This document shows, piece after piece, positions 42,955 to 59,436 of a DNA stretch of 64,000 nucleotides. Under the pieces are notes generated by a model. The model saw nothing but the letters and a program-made list of their open reading frames with translations. It searched no databases and was not told the origin of the DNA. The number at the start of each line of letters is the position of its first letter. Within the stretch, counting starts at the first letter, position 1. The stretch is taken from contig CM072521.1 in assembly GCA_036898135.1 (NCBI GenBank), positions 68,180,916-68,244,915 of the forward strand, given 5' to 3'. This DNA is from Oncomelania hupensis. Taxonomy: Eukaryota; Mollusca; Gastropoda; Littorinimorpha; Pomatiopsidae. A program made the translations under genes and the position numbers.

Positions 42955-44535
42955 TATAATAGGCACAATAACTACACCATTCATTACTAGGCACAGTAAC
43001 TACACCGTTCGTTACTAGGCACAGTAACTACACCATTCGTTACTAGGCACAGTCACTACACCATTCATTACTAGGCACAGTAACTACACCATTCGTTACT
43101 AGGCACAGTAACTACACCATTCGTTACTAGGCACAGTAACTACACCATTCATTACTAGGCACAGTAACTACACCATTCATTACTAGGCACAGTAACTACA
43201 CCATTCATTACTAGGCACAGTCACTACACCATTCATTGCTAGGCACAATAACTACACCATTCATTACTAGGCACAGTAACTACACCATTCGTTACTAGGC
43301 GCAGTAACTACACCATTCATTACTAGGCACAGTAACTACACCATTCGTTTCTAGGCACAGTAACTACACCATTCATTACTAGGCACAGTAACTACACCAT
43401 TCGTTACTAGGCACAATAACTACACCATTCATTACTAGGCACAGTCACTACACCATTCATTACTAGGCACAATAACTACACCATTCATTACTAGGCACAA
43501 TAACTACACCATTCATTACTAGGCACAGTAACTACACCATTCGTTACTAGACACAGTAACTACACCATTCGTTACTAGGCACAATAACTACACCATTCAT
43601 TACTAGGCACAATAACTACACCATTCATTACTAGGCACAATAACTACACCATTCATTACTAGACACAATAACTACACCATTCATTACTAGGCACAGTCAC
43701 TACACCATTCATTACTAGGCACAATAACTACACCATTCATTCCTAGGCACAATAACTACACCATTCATTACTAGACACAGTAACTACACCATTCATTACT
43801 AGGCACAATAACTACACCATTCATTACTAGTCACAATAACTACACCATTCATTCCTAGGCACAATAACTACACCATTCATTACTAGGCACAATAACTACA
43901 CCATTCATTACTATGCACAATAACTACACCATTCATTACTAGGCACAATAACTACACCATTCATTACTAGTCACAATAACTACACCATTCATTCCTAGGC
44001 ACAATAACTACACCATTCATTACTAGGCACAATAACTACACCATTCATTACTAGGCACAATAACTACACCATTCGTTACTAGGCACAATAACTACACCAT
44101 TCATTACTAGGCACAATAGCTACACCAGTCATTGCTAGGCACAATAACTACACCATTCATTACTAGGCACAATAACTACACCATTCATTACTAGGCACAG
44201 TAACTACACCATTCATTACTAGGCACAGTCACTACACCATTCATTACTAGGCACTACACATCATAACTACACCATTACTAGGCACAATAACTACACCATT
44301 CATTACTAGGCACAGTAACTACACCATTCATTACTAGGCACAGTCACTACACCATTCATTACTAGGCACAATAACTACACCATTCATTCCTAGGCACAAT
44401 AACTACACCATTCATTACTAGACACAGTAACTACACCATTCATTACTAGACACAGTAACTACACCATTCATTACTAGGCACAATAACTACACCATTCATT
44501 ACTAGGCACAATAACTACACCATTCATTCATGTAC
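42955..44535. repeat. 28-bp satellite-like array 1, about 56 copies
   Basis: The unit is AGGCACAGTAACTACACCAT followed by TCATTACT; main variants are AGTAACT/AATAACT and CATTACT/CGTTACT. Confidence 0.98.
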
Positions 44536-44639
44536 CATTTTAAAAATAAATATACTTTCCAAAGAATTGTCACGTTGACAGCTTGTCTTTTTATGTGGGG
44601 CGACACTCACTGTGAATGTTAACAGGATCTGTGGAGGGG

Positions 44640-46240
44640 GCATGGTCAAAGTGGGTGCTTGTCAGTCAGCAAGTAAGGTGGCAAGCTTGTAAGTCAGCAA
44701 GTAAGGTGGCAAGTTTGTCATTCAGCAAGTTTGTAAGTCAGCAAGTAAGGTGACAAGTTTGTAAGTTAACAAGTAAGGTGACATGTTTGTAAGTCAGCAA
44801 GTAAGGTGGCAAGTTTGTCATTCAGCAAGTTTGTAAGTCGGCAAGTAAGGTGACAAGTTTGTAAGTTAACAAGTAAGTTGACATGTTTGTAAGTCAGCAA
44901 GTAAGGTGACATGTTTGTAAGTCAGAAAGTAAGGTGACATGTTTGTAAGTCAGCAAGTAAGGTGGTATTTGTAAGTCAGCAAGTAAGGTAGTGTTTGTAG
45001 GTCAGCAAGTAAAGTGATAAGTTTGTAAGTCAACAAGTAAGGTGGTGTTTGTAAGTCAGAAAGTAAGGTAGTGTTTGTAAGTCAGCAAGTAAAGTGACAA
45101 CTTTGTAAGTCAGCAAGTAAGGTGACATGTTTGTAAGTTTGCAAGGTGGCATGTTTGTAAGTCAGCAAGGTGGTATTTGTAAGTCTGCAAGTAAGGTGAC
45201 AAGTTTGTAAGTCAGCAAGTAAGGTGGTATTTGTAAGTCTACAACTAAGATGGCAAGTTTGTTAAGTCAGCAAGTAAGGTGGTTATTTGTAAGTCAACAA
45301 GTAAGGTGACAAGTATGTCAGTCAGCAAGTTTATACGTCAGCAAGTAAGGTGGTAATTTTGTAAGTCAGAAAGTTTGTAAGTCAGCAAGTAAGGAACAAG
45401 TTTGTAAGTCAACAAGTAAGATAGTATATTTGTTAGTCAACAAGTAAGATGGCAAGTTTGTAAGTCAACAAGTAAGGTGGCAAGTTTGTAAGTCAGCAAG
45501 TAAGGTTACATGCTTGTAAGTCAGCAAGTAACGTTACATGTTTGTAAGCCAGCAAGTAAGGTGGCATGTTTGTAAGTCACAAAATAAGTTTACAAGTTTG
45601 TAAGTCAGCAAGTAAGGTGGCATGTTTGTAAGTCACAAAATAAGGTGACATGTTTGTAAGTCAGCAAGTAAGGTGACATGTTTGTAAGTCACAAAATAAG
45701 TTTACAAGTTTGTAAGTCAGCAAGTAAGGTGACATGTTTGTAAGTCACAAAATAAGGTGACATGTTTGTAAGTCAGCAAGTAAGGTGGTATTTGTAAGTC
45801 AACAAGTAAGGTGGCAAGTTTGTAAGTCAGCAAGTAAGGTGGCAAGTTTGTAAGTCAGCAAGTAAGGAACAAGTTTGTAAGTCAGCAAGTAAGATAGTAT
45901 ATTTGTAAGTCAACAAGTAAGGTGGCAAGTTTGTAAGTCAGCAAGTAAGGTGGCAAGTTTGTAAGTCAGCAAGTAAGGTGGCATGTTTGTAAGTCACCAG
46001 GTAAAGTGACATGTTTGTATGTCAGCAAGTAATGTGACATGTTTGTAAGTCAGCAAGTAAGGTGGTATTTGTAAGTCAACAAGTAAGGTGGCAAGTTTGT
46101 AAGTCAGCAAGTAAGGTGGCAAGTTTGTAAGTCAGCAAGTAAGGTGGCATGTTTGTAAGTCACCAGGTAAAGTGACATGTTTGTATGTCAGCAAGTAATG
46201 TGACATGTTTGTAAGTCAGCAAGTAAGGTGACATGTTTAC
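44640..46240. repeat. 28-bp array 2, unrelated unit, about 55 copies
   Basis: The unit is GTAAGGTGGCAAGTTTGTAA followed by GTCAGCAA, with frequent deletions and a higher-order repeat near 45800-46220. Confidence 0.96.
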
Positions 46241-46246
46241 ATTACA

Positions 46247-46745
46247 TTACATAATTGTTGCTTTAGGTCCAGCGGACTCTTTCGAGCCAAATCAGGACCG
46301 GACAACCCCCAATCCGCATAAAAGATCTGCTGAAACAACCCTAGTGGGAAAACTGAATGCCCTCCACCAGCCAGTCACTTTACAATAAAGACATCCCACG
46401 CAGGGGACGCTGAGGCTGCACTCTAATTTATCGAACCCCAGTTTACAAAAACAAAATAGAATACAAACATCATTATAAATTATCAACAAAACACATACAT
46501 ATAAAATGCCTACATTGCTAAATAATAACATCATAGGAAGCCCTAGTGACCACCTGGCAGAAAGCGTCCAATATTCCCAAGCTGATCCAACAGACCTCAT
46601 ACACAAACAAGGAGTCTTGTCCCGGAAGAGTTTTCAAGAAAAAAGGTAGATGACTGGTCTAGCGAAGAAGAAGATAGTATAGCAGATTGATAGAACAGAG
46701 CAGGAATGAGAAAGAGGAAATGAGAAAGACAGCGACAGTGGGAAT
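46247..46745 (-). mobile_element. Second copy of the LINE-tailed retroposon
   Basis: Closely related over about 480 bp to 12764-13376. Its 3' end (plus-strand left) has a TTACA repeat then GGTCCAGCGGACTCTTTCGA. Confidence 0.75.
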
Positions 46746-48073
46746 GTCATGAACCGAGCAGTTTACCCTGCCCATTGACTATTTAGCCATGTGTAGTATT
46801 TGTAACAGTAGAGAGTTAGTATAGTACACAGCAGCAATTAAACCACACACAGCGAGCGAGCCACCCACATCGCAGTGAGTCAGCACTTGAGCTTTGAATC
46901 GGACCGTTTTAACCAAACAGAGCAGGCTCAGTGGGTAGAGCAGTATTGACTGTGTCAGAGCCTAACACAGTTTGAGTCAGTCGTGTGTGAGACGAGGTAG
47001 AGTCAACATCTCCACAGCTAGAGAAATCTCTACACTCATAGACCAGGAAGCAGGACTTTTGAAATCTTAGAATTCTCTCAAGTCATCACGGGCCTGAACT
47101 TGTCAAACAGGTAAATGAACACCCTTCTGTTTCATCGTGATATATTTATATTATTGTTGAAATTATGTTTGTGGAATTTGCTATGCATAAATGTGAATTA
47201 TTAATCCGAATTTGCGTACCACGTGGAAGAGCCGACCACGAGCGAAACACGACCGGTTGCGCCGCCATGTTGTATCCCGTACGGAACCACTGTTGTTTAA
47301 CTTATATGTATGTTTGCAGACCAGTGGCTGTACCACTGAATGTTTATAATATTATTAATTCTGTATGTGTATAGTTAGACACGATTGATATTTATGTATG
47401 TATAGGAATTTAGAGTGAGATTCCAGTGGAACCCGGAAGTAGCAGAATGTTCGTCGCTTATGTATAGAGATGTGGAGCTATCACTGAGGGCTACTTTGGC
47501 TTTCAGTGAGACGCTCTGCACAAACCGATTATTCAGGGTTGTGCAGAATTTCGTCTCTTATATTACAGACGAGCAGGCGAGCTATCCCGAGCTATCCCGA
47601 GCTATCCTGTGCACCCCACTCCACAGAAACGACTAGTTGGTTGAGGAGACTCTACCGCACAAGACGGAAAGAGCTACCTTGAAAAACACCCTGTCAGACC
47701 CCACAGCGTGGCAAGGGAACCCAACTACACAACGACAAAGGTGTACCAGAAGCTACCTCACAGAAGGACTTCGACCGCACCATCAGAAAGTTAAGTGTAA
47801 TCAACGAAGGTGCACTTAAACTGATCATAACAGGACCACAGTAGTCCAACTCTTCAGAAACTGTAAAACGGACCACAGTAGTCCAAATCTACATGAAATA
47901 TTATAGCAAGTGCCCGAGGAAGAATAACAGCTGCCTAGACTATCAGCGATCGAACTATTAGCAGTGACTGAGACTTTTTAAGTTAGATTAGTACTTAGAG
48001 AATCTTGTATAGAGTAGAAGAAATAAATGTGTGATTTTAACTGTTATCAAGTGGCTGGACTACATATGATTCA
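46746..48073. mobile_element. Possible long terminal repeat running into the gap
   Basis: Begins TGTCATGAACC right after the retroposon, has no long frame, contains a candidate poly(A) signal (AAATAAATGTGTG at about 48021) and ends at ATGATTCA just before the Ns. These are LTR-like features, but the partner copy and target duplication are not visible. Confidence 0.3.
46920..46985 (+). other. tRNA-like A/B-box relic
   Basis: GGCTCAGTGGGTAGAGCA fits the tRNA A-box (TRGCNNAGYGG allowing one change), and AGTTTGAGTCAG about 45 bases later resembles a B-box. Stems do not fold as a full tRNA by eye; probably a SINE head or tRNA pseudogene. Confidence 0.35.
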
Positions 48074-48573
48074 NNNNNNNNNNNNNNNNNNNNNNNNNNN
48101 NNNNNNNNNNNNNNNNNNNNNNNNNNNNNNNNNNNNNNNNNNNNNNNNNNNNNNNNNNNNNNNNNNNNNNNNNNNNNNNNNNNNNNNNNNNNNNNNNNNN
48201 NNNNNNNNNNNNNNNNNNNNNNNNNNNNNNNNNNNNNNNNNNNNNNNNNNNNNNNNNNNNNNNNNNNNNNNNNNNNNNNNNNNNNNNNNNNNNNNNNNNN
48301 NNNNNNNNNNNNNNNNNNNNNNNNNNNNNNNNNNNNNNNNNNNNNNNNNNNNNNNNNNNNNNNNNNNNNNNNNNNNNNNNNNNNNNNNNNNNNNNNNNNN
48401 NNNNNNNNNNNNNNNNNNNNNNNNNNNNNNNNNNNNNNNNNNNNNNNNNNNNNNNNNNNNNNNNNNNNNNNNNNNNNNNNNNNNNNNNNNNNNNNNNNNN
48501 NNNNNNNNNNNNNNNNNNNNNNNNNNNNNNNNNNNNNNNNNNNNNNNNNNNNNNNNNNNNNNNNNNNNNNNNN
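48074..48573. other. Assembly gap, 500 N
   Basis: Exactly 500 undetermined bases, a conventional size for a scaffold gap of unknown length. Real sequence such as upstream SLC13 exons or a retrotransposon body may be missing. Confidence 0.99.
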
Positions 48574-48933
48574 TGCAATGGAATTCGAGCTATTGGGATA
48601 ATTTGGCCCAAAGTAAGTTCAAAACCTTATCGACGATTAATAAAAATAACAAATATTAATTCAAATTCAAAATTCCCTGGCCAAATGTGCAAAAATAGTT
48701 CAGAACGGATAGCCTAACAAAAAAAAAACAGAACTGATCCTTCATCGCTTTTGACATGGCTAATGACAAGTGCTAACCAATCAACCATTTGTAAGTTGTT
48801 TAAATAATACTGCTACTATCAAGGGAGGTTTCATTGACAGTTGACCCATGCCAGCTATTGTCTTAGCTAAGCTCAACTGCTTCACGCCACGTTGTAAACG
48901 GAAGCTGTGTAATGTGTGCACTTTGTCCTACAG

Positions 48934-53395
<4,462 letters not shown>

Positions 53396-53611
53396 TCAGA
53401 AGAAGAAGAACAAAAACACCAAGAAGAAGAAGAAAAATCCTTAGGCTATTGTATATAATAATTGATATCAAGCGCTCTCAACATTTAGGACTGCCCACAT
53501 TGACTTCCAAATGGATGACTGCTGAACTTGTGTCAGGTATTTGTTGCAGTGATTCCCACACACTGTACACACATACACATAAACTGAATGTAAACACACA
53601 ATCAAAGGGTA

Positions 53612-53617
53612 AATAAA
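53612..53617 (+). terminator. Candidate poly(A) signal of the SLC13 gene
   Basis: AATAAA occurs 217 bases after the stop codon in the expected orientation. No other evidence supports it. Confidence 0.35.
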
Positions 53618-53726
53618 GTTAGGTTTTAAAGGATTTAACAAAACAAAGTTAAAATCAAATGAAACATAACAAGTAAAGAATGAAGTCAGATGAAGTAAAA
53701 TCATCAGAATGTTCAGTTAAATCGTT

Positions 53727-53892
53727 ATAATGTTTATAAAAATTTTCAGAATGTTCAGTAAAATCGTGAGGATGTTCAGCAAAATCGCCAAACTGTGCAG
53801 TAAAATCGTTATGTATCATAAAATCATCAGAATGTTCAGTAAAATCGTTAGGATGTTCAGTAAAATCGACAGACTGTGCAGTAAAATGCCCT
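53727..53892. repeat. About 24-bp repeat
   Basis: Units of form AATGTTCAGTAAAATCGTTA, seven or so imperfect copies. Confidence 0.85.
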
Positions 53893-54309
53893 TTTATGTG
53901 GGGATTTTACTCTATTTTACTTTCTACAAAACCTTGCGACATTTACAATGCCAGAGTGTACTTTACCGCCCACATTGCTGGTTGCAAGACGTTTCAAAAC
54001 AAGTCAATATTTAGCTTGCCTATATGGACAGGTCAGTGTACAGCTTGCCTAAATGGACAGGTGGTTGAATATATTTGTATAAAAAGTTCCTTAAATTTGG
54101 GGTTTATACAGGGAAATGCTTTTAATCTTCCTTCCAGTATTAAACGTTTAATTTGTTAAAAAAAAAGTTCCTTAAATTTGAAGTTTAGGGAAGGGAATGT
54201 GTCAAACGGAATTAAGGCTTTTAACTTCCTTTCCAACGTAACATTTGTTGATTTGTTGATGAATTTCCCCAAAGGTTGTGAAAAAAACGTCTGCAGTCTT
54301 AGGCACAGC

Positions 54310-54535
54310 CTAACGTTACAAAGCTCCTGTTCCAATCCTCCAACCAACAACGTTACAAAGCTCCTGTTCCAATCCTCCAACCAACAACGTTACAAAGCTC
54401 CTGTTCCAATCCTCCAACCAACAACGTTACAAAGCTCCTGTTCCAATTCTCCAACCAACAACGTTACAAAGCTCCTGTTCCAATTCTCCAACCAACAACG
54501 TTACAAAGCTCCTGTTCCAATTCTCCAACCAACAC
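54310..54535. repeat. 37-bp minisatellite, 6 copies
   Basis: The unit is ACAAAGCTCCTGTTCCAATC followed by CTCCAACCAACAACGTT. Confidence 0.95.
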
Positions 54536-55234
54536 CGTGGCGGGAATTCAGATCCTGATGTTTATTGAATAGTGTTAGGACATTATTAAATAAGACTCAA
54601 GACTATTTTATTAAAATTATTGTATTTGTGCTAGACTGTATTAGTGTACATGTGATATGGTTTTGTTGTCTCAAGTTATGATAGGATGACGATGAGTGTG
54701 TGGTGGGCATAAACGCAGTGGGCGTGTTGGCGTGTATATGTGGGTGTGTATATGTGGGTGTGTATGTGTGGGTGTGGGTGTGGGTGTGTGCGTGTGTGTC
54801 TACGTGCGTTCATTCCATGTGTAAATTCCCATCTCACAAATCATTCTCACAACAGGTTTATTTTGTTGATAAGTAATTATTTCTGATCTTGCCCTATGTA
54901 ATGCGTTTTTATACAGTGAGTATCCTTGTGGCAAACTAAATTTTCCTTTTTGATGGAACAAAGAATATATTGACTAATGACTATCCAGATCCAGATGAGG
55001 ACAGAACTTTCTCACTGGCGGGCGGATTCAATGTCTCTTCTTGCTGAAATGGGCAGACAAGGAGAGCACTGTCATGGCCAGACCTACACCAAACTATGCA
55101 ACTAATCACTTTCAGCTGTGTGTGTGCGTGTGATGTGTGTGGGATGTATGTGTGTTTGGTGTGTGTGGTGTGGTGTGTGTGGTGTGGTGTGTGTGGTGTG
55201 GTGTGTGTGATGGTGTGTGTGATGAGCGTGTATT

Positions 55235-55520
55235 CCTGGACAAATGGGCCGCTAAACTTGCCTTTTTTATGCACAACATGGGGCTTTTAGTTAGCACACC
55301 CCCTTTTTTTTTTTTAACAGAGCCCCACTTTTTTCTACATGTGAGTGCTCTTTTAGTGCATGGGGGTGCTATTGTCGTGCATGGGAGTGTTTTAAGTACA
55401 TGGTAGTGCTCTATCGGTGATGGGCTGTTTTCTGGCAAAATTTGAAGTCGATCGGTTAAGAGCCGAGTTAAGGGTTAGGATATGTAATAGGTCAACGTTT
55501 TGACGGAAAGAGCATTTAAA
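55235..55520 (+). repeat. Dispersed repeat with GAGTGCTCTTTTAGTGCATG, copy 1
   Basis: Contains GAGTGCTCTTTTAGTGCATG and the sequence TGGGAGTGTTTTAAGTACAT. An inverted relative lies at 58680-59010. Confidence 0.65.
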
Positions 55521-55639
55521 ACATTTTTTATATCATGCTTACATTTTTATATAAATTTTACGCTCTTTCCATAATAAAAAACAACAACTGCACTTTCCGA
55601 TGACTACATTTCGTCCAAACCCCCATTTGCATGAACAAG

Positions 55640-55841
55640 TGTGTGTTTGTGGCTCCGTGTTAAGGTGTAGGTCTTACCTATGTGTGTGGCTACGTGTTAA
55701 GGTGTGGGTCTTACATATGTGTGTGTGTGTGGCTACGTGTTAAGGTGTGGGTCTTACCTATGTGTGTGTGTGGCTACGTGTTAAGGTGTGGGTCTTACCT
55801 ATGTGTGTGTGTGTGGCTACGTGTTAAGGTGTGGGTCTTAC

Positions 55842-55875
<34 letters not shown>

Positions 55876-55955
55876 CTACGTGTTAAGGTGTGGGTCTTAC
55901 CTATGTGTGTGTGTGTGTGTGTGTGTGTGGCTAGGTGTTAAGGTGTGGGTCTTAC

Positions 55956-55991
<36 letters not shown>

Positions 55992-56071
55992 CTACGTGTT
56001 AATGTGTGGGTCTTACCTATGTGTGTGTGTGTGTGTGTGTGTGTGGCTACGTGTTAAGGTGTGGGTCTTAC

Positions 56072-56117
<46 letters not shown>

Positions 56118-57153
56118 CTACGTGTTAAGGTGTGGGTCTTACCTATGTGTGTGTGTGTGGCTACGTGTTAAGGTGTGGGTCTTACCTGTGTGTGTGGCTA
56201 CGTGTTAAGGTGTGGGTCTTACCTATGTGTGTGTGTGGCTACGTGTTAAGGTGTGGATCTTACCTATGTGTGTGTGTGGCTACGTGTTAAGGTATGGGTC
56301 TTACCTATGTGTGTGTGTGTGTGTGTGGCTACGTGTTAAGGTGTGGGTCTTACCTATGTGTGTGTGTGTGGCTACGTGTTAAGGTGTGGGTCTTACCTAT
56401 GTGTGTGTGTGTGTGTGTGTGGCTACGTGTTAAGGTGTGGGTCTTACCTATGTGTGTGTGTGGCTACGTGTTAAGGTGTGGGTTTTACCTATGTGTGTAT
56501 GTGGCTACGTGTTAAGGTGTGGGTCTTACCTATGTGTGTGTGTGTGTGGCTACGTGTTAAGGTGTGGGTCTTACCTATGTGTGTGTGTGTGTGTGTGGCT
56601 ACGTGTTAAGGTGTGGGTCTTACCTATGTGTGTGTGTGGCTACGTGTTAAGGTATGGGTCTTACCTATGTGTGTGTGTGTGTGGCTACGTGTTAAGGTGT
56701 GGGTCTTACCTATGTGTGTGTGTGTGGCTACGTGTTAAGGTGTGGGTTTTACCTATGTGAGTATGTGGCTACGTGTTAAGGTGTGGGTCTTACCTATGTG
56801 TGTGTGTGGCTACGTGTTAAGGTGTGGGTCTTACCTATGTGTGTGTGTGTGTGTGTGTGGCTACGTGTTAAGGTGTGGGTCTTACCTATGTGTGTGTGTG
56901 TGGCTACGTGTTAAGGTGTGGGTTTTATATATGTGTGTATGTGGCTACGTGTTAAGGTGTGTGTCTTACCTATGTGTGTGTGTGTGTGTGGCTACGTGTT
57001 AAGGTGTGGGTCTTACCTATGTGTGTGTGTGTGTGTGTGTGTGGCTACGTGTTAAGGTGTGGGTCTTACCTATGTGTGTCTGTGTGACTACGTGTTAAGG
57101 TGTGGGTTTTATCTATGTGTGTATGTGGCTACGTGTTAAGGTGTGGGTCTTAC

Positions 57154-57184
<31 letters not shown>

Positions 57185-57323
57185 GCTACGTGTTAAGGTG
57201 TGGGTCTTACCTATGTGTGTGTGTGTGTGGCTACGTGTTAAGGTGTGGGTCTTACCTATGTGTGTGTGTGTGGCTACGTGTTAAGGTGTGGATCTTACCT
57301 ATGTGTGTGTGTGTGGCTACGAA

Positions 57324-57325
<2 letters not shown>
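55640..57325. repeat. TG-rich minisatellite, about 36 units
   Basis: The core GGCTACGTGTTAAGGTGTGG then GTCTTACCTATG is followed by a variable (TG)n of 4 to 17 units. The cysteine/valine-rich frames here are artefacts. Confidence 0.98.
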
Positions 57326-57328
<3 letters not shown>

Positions 57329-57371
<43 letters not shown>

Positions 57372-57610
57372 ACGCCAGTCAAATTATCGAAGACTGTATG
57401 ATTCAGATAAAAATTAAAATCAAATTGTAAAATGTACATAAATTAGTAAATTTATGCCTTTCATTTGTACAAAAACTTATTTTCTGTTGTGCGATGAAAC
57501 GTGTCACACAGGTAGGCTGAATAATGTATATCAGTCAGTGTGTATGTTTGCGTGTGCATGAGCATGCATGTGTGTGTGAGAGAGAAAGAGAGTGAGAGAG
57601 AGAGAGAGCA

Positions 57611-57670
<60 letters not shown>
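57329..57670. repeat. Two (GA)n microsatellites
   Basis: Tracts at 57329-57368 and about 57580-57669 separated by unique sequence. Confidence 0.96.
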
Positions 57671-57672
<2 letters not shown>

Positions 57673-58024
57673 GTGCGACACAAGTAAGCTATCTGATGTA
57701 TATAAATATGTTGGTGTGTGGATGTGCGTGATTGTTGGTGTGTGTGTGGTAGGGGGAGGGGAGCTGGGAAGAGTTTGCCTGTGTATCAACATATCGATGT
57801 GTCTTTGCTATGGATTTTGTTTTTAACAATCAGGAATACACAGGCCTATATCTCAAGTAAACTATTGTGACATTGTTATTGGTGACTTTTATTTTTTTAT
57901 TTTAAAATCTGTGCAGACATTTATACAATCGTATTGTTTTACATAGGAATGTACATGTAGTGCTGTGGACGAACATTAAAAACAAATCCAAGTGCTAAAT
58001 GGTTGAAACCAATTCATAACTTAG

Positions 58025-58028
<4 letters not shown>

Positions 58029-58100
<72 letters not shown>
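58029..58100. repeat. (CT)n microsatellite
   Basis: About 33 CT units, followed by imperfect CT-rich sequence to about 58190. Confidence 0.97.
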
Positions 58101-58319
58101 TCTCTTTCTCTCTCTCTCTGTCCCTCCTTTTCTCTCTGTCTCGCCTCTTTCTCTCCCCTCCGTCTCTTTCTCTAATACTCTCCCTCTCACTCCCACCGCC
58201 TCTATCGATTAGAAGATTGTTAAACTAAGCCTTTCCAGCCTGAAACCTTTAACCTAGATCCTGTTACACTTCTCAATACACACGCACACATATCAATTCA
58301 CAAATCGCACGCACGCACA

Positions 58320-58630
58320 CACACGCACCACATGGTTATTTTGATGGTGTTATTATGATTTTCCTGAAACGCAACATACGTTGTGGTGACAATGGGTCAT
58401 ATTACGTCCCCCCCCTACTTTTAAGTGTTCTAACACTAACCCTAACCCTGACCCTTACCGTAACACAGCCCAAACCCTAACGGATCATTGGTTTGACGTC
58501 AAAACAAGGAGGCCTGTCAAAACAAGTTATGTAGATGTTCACTGGTTTGTCCAAATAACGCCGTGTAAACAAGCACACACACACACGCACACACATGCCC
58601 ACACACACACACACACACACACACACAAGT
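58320..58630. repeat. CA-flanked element with telomere-like core, copy 4
   Basis: CTAACCCTAACCCTGACCC near 58437, then GGTTTGACGTCAAAACAAGG and TGTCCAAATAACGCCGTGTA, then a CA tract: the reverse orientation of copy 3. Confidence 0.8.
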
Positions 58631-58679
58631 ATGTAAAACACCAAGACTGGGTTCTACTAAGAATGTAAGAATCGGAAAG

Positions 58680-59010
58680 TGATTTTTGACGGAAAAGGGT
58701 TAGGGCAAGGGTTAGGGATAGCTCTGCAACTAACCCTTACCCGAACCCTTTTCTAAAAAGTTGACCTAGTTCGCCTCCTATAGGCGACGAAATAGGTCGA
58801 ATTTTTGTCAAAATTTCTCCAAAATTGACTGTATTTTCTCCGTCCCGGATAAAGCACTCTTGTGCACTTAAAACACTCTCATGCACTACAACTGCACTCC
58901 CATGCACTAAAAGAGCACTCCTGTGTACTTAGAAAAAAGTGGGTGGCTGGAAAACACTGGGTGGCTAATGCACTCACCCATTTCCTGCATAAAAAGCAAG
59001 GTTAGTCACC
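58680..59010 (-). repeat. Dispersed repeat, copy 2 (inverted)
   Basis: Contains CATGCACTAAAAGAGCACTC, the reverse complement of the block at 55235-55520. It begins with GTTAGGG-rich sequence. Confidence 0.65.
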
Positions 59011-59436
59011 CATTTTAAGACTTATGCCTCCGCACATACACACACACTCACACACTCACACATACAGTATGTGTGAGTGTGTGAATTACAGTATGAAATT
59101 CCCAGTGCTCGCTGAACTGGGAAGATTTCCGATCAGTATTACAGCAATTTCCAAAGCAGTGGTATATTTACTTAATGCCCGTCACCCCTGCCAGGGTATG
59201 GGCTGCCAACAACAGCTCTTCAGTGTTATACTGGATACATATTATTAAATCTATAGATAATTCATTATTAAATCCGTGTACACCTCAGCTATGATTAATT
59301 CATTATCTGAAAATAAATGGATATCATTTATTTAAAGGCAACAATTACATTTAGGGTTAGTTCATGTGTGGCAGAATCAAAACACTTTTAGCTTTAAAAG
59401 GCTAAAGTATATTATTACACAAAAGCGGCAAGATTA

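Noticed and set aside
42955..46240. CRISPR-like array
   Set aside because: The 28-bp units are contiguous, with no unique spacers, in an animal genome; this is satellite DNA.
46920..46985. A functional tRNA gene
   Set aside because: A-box and B-box look plausible but the acceptor, D and anticodon stems do not pair by eye.
47415..47636. A short plus-strand frame of 73 residues as a gene
   Set aside because: No recognisable domain, lies within the LTR-like stretch, and has no splice or codon support.
48027..48659. Open frames spanning the N gap
   Set aside because: They are open only because Ns contain no stop codons.
55682..57430. Cysteine/valine-rich frames resembling repeat proteins
   Set aside because: Translation of TG-rich minisatellite units in several frames.
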